From Allorhodopirellula solitaria (GTDB taxonomy: Bacteria > Planctomycetota > Planctomycetia > Pirellulales > Pirellulaceae): DNA of 64,000 nucleotides. Where the stretch lies: positions 91,963-155,962 of the forward strand of contig NZ_SJPK01000006.1 in assembly GCF_007859855.1 (NCBI RefSeq). Direction: 5' to 3'. The notes beneath the pieces were generated by a model. It saw nothing but the letters and a program-made list of their open reading frames with translations, ran no database searches and had not been told where the DNA came from. Below are positions 41,218-50,835 of this stretch, in pieces (the stretch's first letter is position 1; the number at the start of each line of letters is the position of its first letter). The position numbers and the translations under genes are program-made.

Positions 41218-42087
41218 ATGCCGAATCCATGGACCGGAATTGGAAACCCCTACACGCGTAGGGAAGTTCTCGATCGTTTGCAGGCGACGCTTGATCGCGG
41301 CGAACCGATCATCGCGGCGGGGGCGGGGACCGGGATCAGTGCCAAGTTTCTTGAGAAGGGTGGTGTTGACCTGATCATCATCTACAACTCGGGGCGATTC
41401 CGCATGGCGGGTCATGGATCGACCGCGGGTTTGATGGCCTATGGCGACGCCAACGCGGTCGCCATGGAGATTGGCGAATTCGAAGTCTTGCCCGTCGTCG
41501 AAGAGGTGCCCGTGATCTGTGGGGTGCATGCAACCGATCCACGTCGCCGGATGTGGCATTGGCTGCTGCAGGTCAAGGACATGGGGTTCTCGGGGATCAA
41601 TAATTTCCCTACCCACGCGATCGTCGACGGTCAGTTCCGGCAGATTCTCGAAGAGACCGGGATGAGCTTTCAAAAAGAAGTCGATGCCGTTGCGATCGCT
41701 CATAAAATGGATCTGTTCACGATTGTTTACGTCGCCAAAGCCGAGGAAGCCACGGCGATGGCCGAGGCGGGCGCCGATGTCGTGATCGCACATGTGGGCA
41801 CGACCATCGGAGGCACGATCGGTGTCACCGACGCGAGTTGCACGCTCGAGGAGGCCGCCACGCGAACTCAGAGTATTGCCGCAGCAGCGAAAGCCGTCCG
41901 CAGTGATGTGATCTGTTTGTCACACGGCGGTCCGATCGCGACTCCTGAGGACGCTGCCTATGTCAATGAGCACACCGATGTCGTGGGCTTCGTCGGGGCC
42001 TCCAGTTTAGAGCGGATGGCGTTCGAAGAATCGCTGACCGAACTGACTCAAAAATTCAAACAGATCCCTGTCCAACGGAAGAGTTGA
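41218..42087 (+). CDS. PEP-hydrolase-family TIM barrel protein
   Basis: 289 aa. A (beta/alpha)8 barrel of the 'phosphoenolpyruvate hydrolase-like' family (PF09370 as I remember it): RREVLDRLQATLDRGEPIIAAGAGTGISAKFLEKGGVDL, YNSGRFRMAGHGSTAGLMAYGDAN, PVICGVHATDPRRRMWHWLL and the final GFVGASSLERM are its signature segments. The enzyme reaction is unproven. Its stop overlaps the start of the next gene (TGATG), a Tm-1-like protein, so the two are translated together. Confidence 0.88.
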   Translation: MPNPWTGIGNPYTRREVLDRLQATLDRGEPIIAAGAGTGISAKFLEKGGVDLIIIYNSGRFRMAGHGSTAGLMAYGDANAVAMEIGEFEVLPVVEEVPVICGVHATDPRRRMWHWLLQVKDMGFSGINNFPTHAIVDGQFRQILEETGMSFQKEVDAVAIAHKMDLFTIVYVAKAEEATAMAEAGADVVIAHVGTTIGGTIGVTDASCTLEEAATRTQSIAAAAKAVRSDVICLSHGGPIATPEDAAYVNEHTDVVGFVGASSLERMAFEESLTELTQKFKQIPVQRKS

Positions 42088-43319
42088 TGGCCACCATTGC
42101 TGTGCTCGGCACGCTCGGCACGCTCGACACCAAAGGCCCGGAGCACGGGTTCGTTGCCGAGCGAATTCGTCAGCACGGTCACGACACGCTGCTGATCGAT
42201 GTGGGGACCGCCGGCAGCCCTCAGATTGTCCCACAGGTGACTCGCCACGAGGTCGCTGCGAGCATCGACATCGATCTCGATGCGGTCCTCGCTCGGGCGG
42301 ACCGCGGTGAATGCGTCTCAGCGATGGCCGAGGCAGCGCCGGTATTGCTGCATCGACTGTATCGTGAGGGCCGGATCGAGGGTGTGATCTCGTTGGGCGG
42401 TGGCGGCGGAACGGCCATCGCCACGGCAGCGATGCGAGCATTGCCGATCGGCGTGCCCAAGCTGATGGTGTCGACGCTCGCCAGTGGTAATACCGCTCAC
42501 TACCTTGGCAGCAAAGATATTACGCTAATGCCCAGCATCGTCGACGTCGCTGGACTGAACCGTGTCTCCAAGGTCATTTTTTCTCGCGCCGCTGGCGCGA
42601 TTTGCGGAATGGTGGACGCTACCATTGATGCCGACGATGTCCGGCCTCTGATCGTCGCGAGCATGTTTGGCAACACGACGGACTGCGTCAATGCGGCGAT
42701 CCCTGTGTTGGAAAAGGCCGGATACGAAGTGCTCGTCTTTCACGCGACCGGTGCAGGTGGCCGCGCGATGGAATCACTGATCGAGAGCGGAATGGTCGCT
42801 GGCGTGTTGGATATCACGACCACCGAATGGGCCGACGAATTGGTGGGCGGTGTGTTGTCGGCGGGCCCGCAACGATTGGATGCGGCTGCCGCGATGGGAG
42901 TGCCTGCAATCGTGGTTCCCGGTTGCCTGGACATGGTCAATTTTGCCGCCCGTGATACGCTGCCGAGCCGATTCGAAAGCCGCAATCTGTACGTGCACAA
43001 TCCTCAAGTCACGCTGATGCGGACCAACGTGCAGGAGTGCCGTGAACTCGGCAAGATTGTGGCCCGAAAGATCAGCGAGTACACGGCACTGGTGACCGTG
43101 CTGGTCCCGTGCCTCGGGATCAGCGCACTGAGTGGGGATCGGCAGCCTTTTCACGATCCTGACGCGGACGCGGCTCTCTTTTCAGCCATTGCCAGCGAGT
43201 TGCGTGAGGACATCGAGCTGCGGAAACTCGATCTCGAAATCAACGACCCACAGTTCGCCCAGGCCTGTGCCATGGCCCTGCTGGAAAATATCCATCGGCA
43301 TCAGCGAGTCGATGCGTGA
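42087..43319 (+). CDS. Tm-1-like ATP-binding protein (UPF0261)
   Basis: 410 aa from the ATG at 42087, which overlaps the previous stop by one base; a TTG three bases upstream is the alternative. Signature segments are VLGTLGTLDTKGPEHGF, GGGGGTAIATAAMRALPIGVPKLMVSTLASGNTAHYLGSKDI, FGNTTDCVNAA and HATGAGGRAMESLI. In the tomato Tm-1 virus-resistance protein this domain binds ATP and lies N-terminal to a TIM barrel of the kind encoded just upstream here. In bacteria, the function of the pair is unknown. Confidence 0.9.
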   Translation: MATIAVLGTLGTLDTKGPEHGFVAERIRQHGHDTLLIDVGTAGSPQIVPQVTRHEVAASIDIDLDAVLARADRGECVSAMAEAAPVLLHRLYREGRIEGVISLGGGGGTAIATAAMRALPIGVPKLMVSTLASGNTAHYLGSKDITLMPSIVDVAGLNRVSKVIFSRAAGAICGMVDATIDADDVRPLIVASMFGNTTDCVNAAIPVLEKAGYEVLVFHATGAGGRAMESLIESGMVAGVLDITTTEWADELVGGVLSAGPQRLDAAAAMGVPAIVVPGCLDMVNFAARDTLPSRFESRNLYVHNPQVTLMRTNVQECRELGKIVARKISEYTALVTVLVPCLGISALSGDRQPFHDPDADAALFSAIASELREDIELRKLDLEINDPQFAQACAMALLENIHRHQRVDA

Positions 43320-43470
43320 CGGCGAGATGCCCGGCTTGACGTCAGATACATCGCACCGGAATCCTCTGGCCGTCAGCGGTGTCCATTGAATGGCGGTTTC
43401 TACAGCTCCACAGACGCCTTCAGTTGAGCTGCACAGCAACCTCGCTGCAGTGCATGGTTCGACTGGTCCG

Positions 43471-46400
43471 CTAGTGTCGATCACGCCTCTCGACGACCAT
43501 CGTTCCGTTCATCACCATCCAGTGCCCTGGGAATGTACACAAGAACGGATAGCGTCCGGGCGTTGCAGGAGCGTGAAAATGAATGGTTTCCGATGAACCG
43601 GGGTCGGCGATATCGGTGTAAGCTAAGACCGCATCGGATTCGGGGACGTAGTTCCGCAGCAACGCCAGAGGGTCGGCAACCAAGTGGTTCGATAGCTTGC
43701 CGACTTGTTCCAACGCCCCACGACGCGAGAGTACCCAGTTGTGCGGCACAACATCCGGGTTCACGAGCGTCAATGAGATGGGTTCGTTCGGCGCGACGGC
43801 GAACTCGGTCACTGCGAACGTTAGATTTTTATCAGTCTGAATCTCAATTTCCCGAGCCCCCTTGATGGGTTGCCTCCACGGATTGGGCAAGGGTTCTGGC
43901 TGAGGTGCGAGATCCACAAGCTGCGGATGAATCGCGATCACTTTCTCTGGATTTGGTTGGTAGCCTGGGAAATCGGAAAACGGAGCATCCATTCGATGGA
44001 CCGTAATCATCAGGTCATGACCGCTGCCGCTCGGCGAACAGGACAGCGATTCGTCCTCGTTGACGTTCAATCTCAGGTGCAACTGATTGACAGGCTGCAA
44101 GTCCGGGAGCTCGATGAACATGGAACGTCCGTCTTCGAGAACATGCGCTGAGGCAATCGACAGGACATCATGCCCCGTCGTGGCAGGATGCGTCGTCGAC
44201 AACTCTGGGGAACCGTACCCCGCACTGTAACGATAGTTCCAAACTTGAGCAAAATGACTCGAGGTGCTTTCGGCGAGATCGGAATCAACCGGCTGAGAAA
44301 AATCGATTCGAACTCCATTGGCGTGTACGTGGAACCCCAGCGGAACTTGCACGGTGTCACCCGTGTAACGGATACGCTCGAAGCAGCCCTCATCCGGCGT
44401 GTAAGTCCCCCAGCCCGTCATGCCGCTGACGTACAGTTGCCCATCGTGAGGCGAGACGCGGCCGCGGTGCACACCCGACTGAAACTCGCCCATCATCGGC
44501 ACAACTGCGCCCTGCCGCTGTCCATCGACGTTGTCGAGCAAGACGACGAACCACGCTCCCGCACCAAAGGAAAAATGTGCCAACTTTCCTTCCAGTGGTC
44601 CGAACTGTTTACTATCGATTCGTTCTTGCCCGCCCGATGAGTTGTCGATTCCGCGAGGCAGGTAGACGAGCGGCAGCTGCGGTGCAGCGCCGTCAATCGG
44701 TCCGCCATGCCCAAAATGCGGTGTGGGCCCACTGCCCGGTTCCACGGCACAGATCATGGACGCTGGCGTCCAATCGCCTTCCGAACACGGCACAGTGATT
44801 GTTCCATCTTCGAGCAATCCCAAACCGTCGGGATTCCGAAGCCCGGTGGCAAGGATTTCTGCACGAGTTCCGTCAGCTGAGATGCGCAGCAATCCTTGGT
44901 TTCCCGATGCAGTGTAAAAATTCCCTTCATCGTCGCGTTCTAAACCGCAAACGAAATCATGACCGGCCGGCGACGTTTCAAATGTATTGTTGAAACACTC
45001 GTAGAAGTCGGCCACGCCATCACCATTGAGGTCATCGAGCCGTGTCAATTGATCGCGGCACTGGACGTAAACCTCATCGTCGGAAACGACCAGCCCCAAC
45101 GGGTGATGCAATCCTCTGGCAAACCTCTGCCACGTGGCCTTGCCATTCTTGTCGCCCTGCAGACCTCGCACTCGCCATACGTCTCCCTGAATCGTACAGA
45201 GCAATGCACTCCCGTCAGACAAGAAATCGTGACCGCCGACATACATCAGAGATCCCGCAGGATTGTTGATCGGCAATTCGATTGTATCGACCGCATAAGG
45301 TTTCTGGTCGCCACTGCGTATGTCGGTTTTGATCTCATTGGGCCATAGAGAGGGGCCACCGTCGACCACGTGTTGCATCGAATGCTGGTCACGGGGGGCG
45401 ACTTCCCGCGTGAAATGCCCGTCGGTGACCCAAGGAGCATCCAGGTACTCCGTTTCGCCGATTCGATACGCGAACACGATACGATCACCATATCGATAAT
45501 ACCCATGGTAATGCTTCGGTTCGCTCGAAGCCTCTTCGTTGGCCTGCTCGATGAGCCTGCCCTGTATTCGCATGCCGCCCATCAGCCCCGATCGAACAGA
45601 CGAGAATTGGACAAAACCGTCTTCCCAAACCGCGTCGTAAGTGAGCGTGTCGGGGTTGAAACAGGCGGCGATCTGGGATTGCTCACCCAGGCGAACACAA
45701 ACGGCACGCGGCAATGTTTGACCTGCCACGCGCAAGACACCGGCTTGTACTCGACCCAACTCCGTCGCGTTCCAGCGGTCGTCCGCCCAAACCGATTCGT
45801 TCTGGTTGCCCCAATGCCCTTGGCTACCACCATCGAGGCCGGGAAATCCATTGACGAGATGGGGCGGGCTCGATAGCGTCCGAAAGTACTCGGCTTGTTT
45901 CGTATAGAAATCGTAGATCCGATCACGATTGACTTCGTGTGCATGGCTCGGCCAGCGATCCGGTGACAGCGGTGCGGCGTCGACCGAAAAGTCAATTGGC
46001 TCGTGCGAATGGTTTCGCGCCACTGCAGAGAGTTCACGATCAAAATCGCTGTCTACCACCCCTTTTTCGCTGCGAAGCCGACTGAGGAAGCTGACGAGGT
46101 CGATAAGTTCTCGCCTCGTCATCGCCTCGCTCAGGCCGTCCGGCATCACCGTACTGCTGGGCAACTCTGCTTCGATTTCGTCGTGAGCGATCTCGATAAG
46201 CTCGCCTGTAGTCGTCACCTTTAGCGTCAATGAATCTTCGTCGGTCTCACACTTGTAACCATTCAGGATGTCTCCGTCGGCTGTTAAGATTCGCCACGAC
46301 ACGTACTCCGGCTTCACAACGCGGGAAGGCCATAGAACGGATTCAACAATCTCGTTAATATCAACTTGCGAAGCGATCGATGTGAGTTCTGGGCCGACAT

Positions 46401-48021
46401 CGCCGCCGTGCGTGCCCACGCGATGACAGGACAGGCACGCCAGTTTGGCGTTGGCAAACACACGCGATCCGCGGACCGGGTCTCCTTGCTGTTCTGCGTC
46501 CTGGATGAGCTTCACTACTTGTCCTGCATCGTATGCCGGAGCAAGTTCGCTTGTCACAACCGTGTTGGATAAGGAGGCAGGCTGTCGAATCGATTGGTCA
46601 GCTTCATCGAGGATCCACAGCCCCAGCGTTCGCTCGTTCCGATCGATCGATTCGACCGGTTGTTGCGGCATCGATTCAGTACCGCTTGAAATGCGAACCC
46701 AACCAATTTCGCCGTCGCAACCGATCCTGCCGCGGACCAGCCTTCCTATTCCGATCGCATCGGCGATACGCTGACTGGGATCTACACGGGGCGTGACTCG
46801 TGTGACTGCTTGGTCGGCTACCTGCTCGCCGTCCACATAGAGTCGTACCCGATCGACTTCGTAAACCATCGCCAGCCGGTGCTCTGTTCCATCGCAAACG
46901 TTGATCTTCGAACGAACATGATCGGGTGATGAGCCGGGCAAGTAGGCCGTCAGGTGTCCGCTTGCAGGCATCGTGAAAAGTTCCCAGTGGTCGGGCGACG
47001 CTTTGGCTTCATTCGCGACGAGAATGTTGTGATGTCGGTGAGAATTGAGGGTGGCCAAGCACTCGATCGTGATGGGAGGATCGCGGTACGCATTGGCGCC
47101 AGGATAGATTCTGCCAATTGGATGCTCGGCGGGACGGATAAAGGGTTTCGGGGCGGGTGGTTTCTCGCCTCCGCTGCCCGCAGCGCTGAGTTCTTTGGAA
47201 ATCCATCGCAATCCTTCGAGGTTCTCCGACAGCGAATCGCGGGCATCGATCGCATTGCGGTGGTCAAGGATGCCGATCGGTCCCTGATAGCCGCTCTCGA
47301 CCAGCTCGCCAATCATCTCCAGTTCATGTTCGCCTTTGCCGATACCGAGGATCTTTGGGTCGGCCGAGGGATTCATTCCATTGAGGTTGATGCAGTGCAG
47401 TAGCGGCTGCATCATCGCTAAAACCTCGGACCAATCGGCGATATGGCCGTGCCCATGATGAAAGTTGTAAACGATGCCCACATGCCCATAGCCACGCTGT
47501 CGCAAACCCTCGCAGACAGCCACCAGGTTTCTCGGCTCACCGCCCCATCCCCCGTGATTGTAGAGGCCGAGTTTGCTTCCCATCTTCTCAGTACGTTTTG
47601 CCAACGGGATCAAGTTTCGTATAGCGTTCTCAACTTTCTCGTCGTTGCCTTCGCCGACAGGCTCCACCAGCGTCTGCCAGATCTGGGGATGCAATCCATG
47701 CTTTTCAAACAATTGGAACGCTTCGTCATGGACCGACCAGAAGGCGAAAAACTCGATGCCGTGGCGTTTATAAGCCAGAATCTCCTGTTCAAAGGTTGGC
47801 ACATTTTTTTCTCGCCAATCGTACGCGCACCGAGAGATCCCCAACTCGTTGAGCATGACAGCACGCTCTTCTGGACTTCGCTGCGCAGCATCAAACGGAA
47901 CAATGCACCACGCCACTAAGTTTTCATCTCGCAACAGGTCGGTTGGCTCCGCCGCATCTACCCATTCAGTGAGACCGGCAAACAGCGCGAGAACGCAGAG
48001 CGTCGAAAGGAACAATTTCAT
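43471..48021 (-). CDS. Multidomain exported redox protein: TIM barrel, LamG, cytochrome c, propeller, cupredoxin
   Basis: 1516 aa. The ATG at 48021 follows GAGGAG nine bases upstream; a GTG three bases earlier is possible. After a signal peptide (MKLFLSTLCVLALFAGLTEW...), residues of about 35-280 look like a xylose-isomerase-like TIM barrel (YNHGGWGGEPRNLVAV, GIVYNFHHGHGHI). A LamG-like domain follows (about 315-445), then a Planctomycete-type cytochrome c domain with the haem site CLSCH (about 530-534) and a DDDSL-like linker. Next is a long beta-propeller-like region (GLRNPDGLGLLEDGTI, FGHGG). The last 110 residues are plastocyanin-like, with copper ligand candidates in VPHNW and CTFPGHWMVM. 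It would combine sugar chemistry with electron transfer outside the membrane. It follows the CPBP gene by 23 bp. Confidence 0.82.
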   Translation of the reverse strand: MKLFLSTLCVLALFAGLTEWVDAAEPTDLLRDENLVAWCIVPFDAAQRSPEERAVMLNELGISRCAYDWREKNVPTFEQEILAYKRHGIEFFAFWSVHDEAFQLFEKHGLHPQIWQTLVEPVGEGNDEKVENAIRNLIPLAKRTEKMGSKLGLYNHGGWGGEPRNLVAVCEGLRQRGYGHVGIVYNFHHGHGHIADWSEVLAMMQPLLHCINLNGMNPSADPKILGIGKGEHELEMIGELVESGYQGPIGILDHRNAIDARDSLSENLEGLRWISKELSAAGSGGEKPPAPKPFIRPAEHPIGRIYPGANAYRDPPITIECLATLNSHRHHNILVANEAKASPDHWELFTMPASGHLTAYLPGSSPDHVRSKINVCDGTEHRLAMVYEVDRVRLYVDGEQVADQAVTRVTPRVDPSQRIADAIGIGRLVRGRIGCDGEIGWVRISSGTESMPQQPVESIDRNERTLGLWILDEADQSIRQPASLSNTVVTSELAPAYDAGQVVKLIQDAEQQGDPVRGSRVFANAKLACLSCHRVGTHGGDVGPELTSIASQVDINEIVESVLWPSRVVKPEYVSWRILTADGDILNGYKCETDEDSLTLKVTTTGELIEIAHDEIEAELPSSTVMPDGLSEAMTRRELIDLVSFLSRLRSEKGVVDSDFDRELSAVARNHSHEPIDFSVDAAPLSPDRWPSHAHEVNRDRIYDFYTKQAEYFRTLSSPPHLVNGFPGLDGGSQGHWGNQNESVWADDRWNATELGRVQAGVLRVAGQTLPRAVCVRLGEQSQIAACFNPDTLTYDAVWEDGFVQFSSVRSGLMGGMRIQGRLIEQANEEASSEPKHYHGYYRYGDRIVFAYRIGETEYLDAPWVTDGHFTREVAPRDQHSMQHVVDGGPSLWPNEIKTDIRSGDQKPYAVDTIELPINNPAGSLMYVGGHDFLSDGSALLCTIQGDVWRVRGLQGDKNGKATWQRFARGLHHPLGLVVSDDEVYVQCRDQLTRLDDLNGDGVADFYECFNNTFETSPAGHDFVCGLERDDEGNFYTASGNQGLLRISADGTRAEILATGLRNPDGLGLLEDGTITVPCSEGDWTPASMICAVEPGSGPTPHFGHGGPIDGAAPQLPLVYLPRGIDNSSGGQERIDSKQFGPLEGKLAHFSFGAGAWFVVLLDNVDGQRQGAVVPMMGEFQSGVHRGRVSPHDGQLYVSGMTGWGTYTPDEGCFERIRYTGDTVQVPLGFHVHANGVRIDFSQPVDSDLAESTSSHFAQVWNYRYSAGYGSPELSTTHPATTGHDVLSIASAHVLEDGRSMFIELPDLQPVNQLHLRLNVNEDESLSCSPSGSGHDLMITVHRMDAPFSDFPGYQPNPEKVIAIHPQLVDLAPQPEPLPNPWRQPIKGAREIEIQTDKNLTFAVTEFAVAPNEPISLTLVNPDVVPHNWVLSRRGALEQVGKLSNHLVADPLALLRNYVPESDAVLAYTDIADPGSSETIHFHAPATPGRYPFLCTFPGHWMVMNGTMVVERRDRH

Positions 48022-48044
48022 CACAGCAGTCTCCTCAAGTCAGG

Positions 48045-48839
48045 TCACGCCTCTGATTTGGCCTCGGCCGATGCGATCCAGAGCTGGATGGCGTCATAGA
48101 ATGCATGAGCAACGATGGGAATCATCAAATTGCCACTCAGGATAAGCAGTGCACCGAAATAGAACCCCATCAACCCGGTCACTGCCACGTATAGCCGGCT
48201 GATTGGGTGGACGAAGCCGAATGCGATCGAGGAAGCGATCCACCCGATTGTCATTTCCCAACCAATCGACTCGGCCCACCACGAGGTGAACCCTGACCAC
48301 GACAGGGGTGAGGCCTCACCGCTCCCCGTGGCGTTTCCAGCGATACCACTCGCGACCTCTGCGGCGTACCCACCGAACGCCCACCAGGGCCGGGGCGATG
48401 CCGCGTCGGCGGGCAAGAGCGTGAAGGCTTCCCCCTGCAGCAAGCCTGCAATCGAAGGCATTAACCAACCGCGAAAGAGCAGCTCTTCGCCCACCCCAGC
48501 ACAGAGACTGATCACGAGCAGTTCGAGTGGCCCCAGCTTCAGCATCAGTCCCATCATCGGATGCTCTGCCAATTGATCAAGCTCTTGCACGGCAGGATGA
48601 TTGATACGGCGAATGATCGCCATCAGCAGTAGCAATGGAAACGTCGCTAGCAGACCAAGCCCGACGCCTCCAGCGAGCGCCGGCAGTTGTTCCAGCGTCG
48701 GCACGAACAGCCGCGGATCAGGGCCAAACAAATACCCTAATAATACCGCCAACAGTCCTAATCCAGCTTCGACGACAACCGCCGTCTGAAACAGGGAATC
48801 GGGGGACTGCGGCTCCTGATCGCTATCCGAGTCGGGCAC
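48045..48839 (-). CDS. CPBP (CAAX) family intramembrane metalloprotease
   Basis: 264 aa with about six transmembrane segments. The GTG at 48839 lies 6 bp after the ABC gene. Catalytic motifs: EE at 118-119 in GEELLFRGW, FGFVH with His211, and HAFYD (245-249). Between motifs 1 and 2 there is an extra 55-60-residue hydrophilic stretch rich in Ala/Gly/Ser/Trp (about 135-190). CPBP enzymes cut near the membrane after prenylated or other signals; in some bacteria they mature peptides or give self-immunity. Its location in an ABC operon suggests it processes a substrate of that transporter, an inference only. Confidence 0.88.
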   Translation of the reverse strand: MPDSDSDQEPQSPDSLFQTAVVVEAGLGLLAVLLGYLFGPDPRLFVPTLEQLPALAGGVGLGLLATFPLLLLMAIIRRINHPAVQELDQLAEHPMMGLMLKLGPLELLVISLCAGVGEELLFRGWLMPSIAGLLQGEAFTLLPADAASPRPWWAFGGYAAEVASGIAGNATGSGEASPLSWSGFTSWWAESIGWEMTIGWIASSIAFGFVHPISRLYVAVTGLMGFYFGALLILSGNLMIPIVAHAFYDAIQLWIASAEAKSEA

Positions 48840-48845
48840 CTTGCT

Positions 48846-50729
48846 TTATGCCCCCGCGCGATGGCGATAGGGATTGAACAACAGATAGTTAAGGTGCCGG
48901 TACAGATCGCTGGAATTGAGCAATTCAGCGTGCTTGCCTTCGCCAACCAGGTTGGAACCATTGAGCAAGACCACCCGATCGGCGTGGCGGAGCGTTTGCA
49001 GACGACGCGGCAATACCAAGACCAATGATCCGGAATCGGCCAGACTGCGAAGCGCGTTCAAGCAGGGGTCGCTGTTGACGTGTTCGGTCGGTGCGGGTGG
49101 CTCTTTGACGAGCACGATGGCGGGCCGATGTAGCAATGCCCGGGCGATGCCAAGCATGTATCGAGACATCATCGATAACCCATCGCTCGAACGCCCGTCA
49201 CGCAAATCCGTGACAGGACCGACCATCGAGTCGATTCCGTCGCTGAGACGGGTGATCTGTTCGTAGATGCCCAACTCCTCGAGAACCTTGACCATGTCGC
49301 GTTTGTCGACCGATTTACTGACCCCTGACATCAAGTTTTCTGTGATCGTGCCCTCCCAAAGCGGCCCATCAGGAGCAACCCACATGACCTGCTTCGCTAA
49401 CGCCTGGGGATGAATGTCATTGAGCGAGACACCGTCGAGCTCCACGACACCACGTTGCGGTCGACCGAATCCCATCAGCAACTCAGCCAACGACTGGGTC
49501 GATACACTTTCGGTACCGAGCAACGCGACCAATGATTTGGGACGCAGTGACAAGCTCAGGTCCTGCAAAATCGGTTTACCGGTCGCGTCAGCCAACGAGA
49601 CATCACGCAGTTCCACGGATTCCCGCAATCCAGCGATGCCGACGAGCCGCTCGCTCGGTGCGATGTCTTCGCTCCGCTGTAGATAAAGATAGACCGACTC
49701 GGCTGCATGTGAGCTGATTTTCAATTGACGAGCCAGTTCACCCAAGCGGGCTGAGGAGAGTGCGGCGGCCGTCAACGCCATCCCAAGAACCAACGATGCT
49801 GGCAAGCTCAAGCCTTGCTCGCCATGGAGAATGTTCGCTCCGAGCCCCATCACCAACACGGCCACCGCGATACTGCAGGCGAACATCAACAATGGCCATA
49901 GCCGGCCCTGGCGTGCATCTTCGTTGGCCAGACGCCGCATCAGCGATTCCAGTTCCGCCTCGTAGGTCTGTTCGGCCAATCCACCTGCTTGCAGCCGTCC
50001 CATGATCGGAGCGTCACCGATCTGCCCGATCAGCCGCTCGCGTATCTGTGAAATTTCGAACTGGGACAACTCTAGCCAATCGGTGCTACGCAGAAACGCG
50101 TACAGCCACCACAAAGCCGCACCGCTGATCACGGCCAAGATCGCCAACCAAACGTTCACGAGTAACGCCAATACAACGCAGCCGATCAGGATCAGCGCGC
50201 TACGAGGAATGACTCGGTACCACAGCGACAAGCCCACGCCCAAGTTGGGGAGATCTTCACCGATCAAATGCACCGCACGGGATCGCTGAGCGGCGGCGCC
50301 CTCGGTTTCGCTGCGTCGTAGACTCTGTTGCAACACCCGCTGGTGCAGCGACTTGATCACACTTCGCGTGCGACGGTCAGAGGATCTTCGATTGATCCAA
50401 ATCGCGACACATAGGATACCAGCGACGAGGACACACAGGGCCACCAACTCGAGTAGCTGCGCAAATGCGGTCTGATCCTGAAAGCTCTGCGACAAAGGTA
50501 CGCTGAGGTAGGTCCCGAGTTCAACGTGAGATCCCGTCAAACCCTGCTGGACCGCTTCCCGATCACCTGGAGGAAACTCGCCGTCATCGATCAGTACGGC
50601 AACCATCCCGAACAGGACGATCAGAACAGGGACCGCGAGCCCTGCAACGATTGCCCAGAACCAGTGAAACACGGCTCCGGCAGCCGCAGTTTCCCGGCGT
50701 GGTTGTTCCAAAGTTGCAAATCGATTCAC
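48846..50729 (-). CDS. ABC transporter protein with degenerate ATPase motifs
   Basis: 627 aa from the GTG at 50729, preceded by AGAGGCTGGTGG; a longer start that overlaps the previous gene is possible. Residues of about 20-350 form the membrane domain with roughly six segments, and 370-605 the nucleotide-binding fold in the usual order. The key motifs are altered: Walker A reads GTESVSTQS (405-413) without the Gly-Lys; the Q-loop region is VAPDGPLWEGT; the signature is LSMMS instead of LSGGQ; Walker B ends VKEPPAPT where DEPT is expected; the H-loop is VLPRRL with Pro at the His. The fold can be followed but no ATP hydrolysis is expected. It lies between an ABC-2 type permease and a CPBP protease. 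Confidence 0.82.
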   Translation of the reverse strand: MNRFATLEQPRRETAAAGAVFHWFWAIVAGLAVPVLIVLFGMVAVLIDDGEFPPGDREAVQQGLTGSHVELGTYLSVPLSQSFQDQTAFAQLLELVALCVLVAGILCVAIWINRRSSDRRTRSVIKSLHQRVLQQSLRRSETEGAAAQRSRAVHLIGEDLPNLGVGLSLWYRVIPRSALILIGCVVLALLVNVWLAILAVISGAALWWLYAFLRSTDWLELSQFEISQIRERLIGQIGDAPIMGRLQAGGLAEQTYEAELESLMRRLANEDARQGRLWPLLMFACSIAVAVLVMGLGANILHGEQGLSLPASLVLGMALTAAALSSARLGELARQLKISSHAAESVYLYLQRSEDIAPSERLVGIAGLRESVELRDVSLADATGKPILQDLSLSLRPKSLVALLGTESVSTQSLAELLMGFGRPQRGVVELDGVSLNDIHPQALAKQVMWVAPDGPLWEGTITENLMSGVSKSVDKRDMVKVLEELGIYEQITRLSDGIDSMVGPVTDLRDGRSSDGLSMMSRYMLGIARALLHRPAIVLVKEPPAPTEHVNSDPCLNALRSLADSGSLVLVLPRRLQTLRHADRVVLLNGSNLVGEGKHAELLNSSDLYRHLNYLLFNPYRHRAGA

Positions 50730-50835
50730 GTTCCACCAGCCTCTTGATCCAAATCGTCGTTGACCCGCCTGTTGATTCTCTCTACTTGATTCTACACCAA
50801 GCAGGTCGGCAAGTGTTTTTTCGTGAATGAACTGC

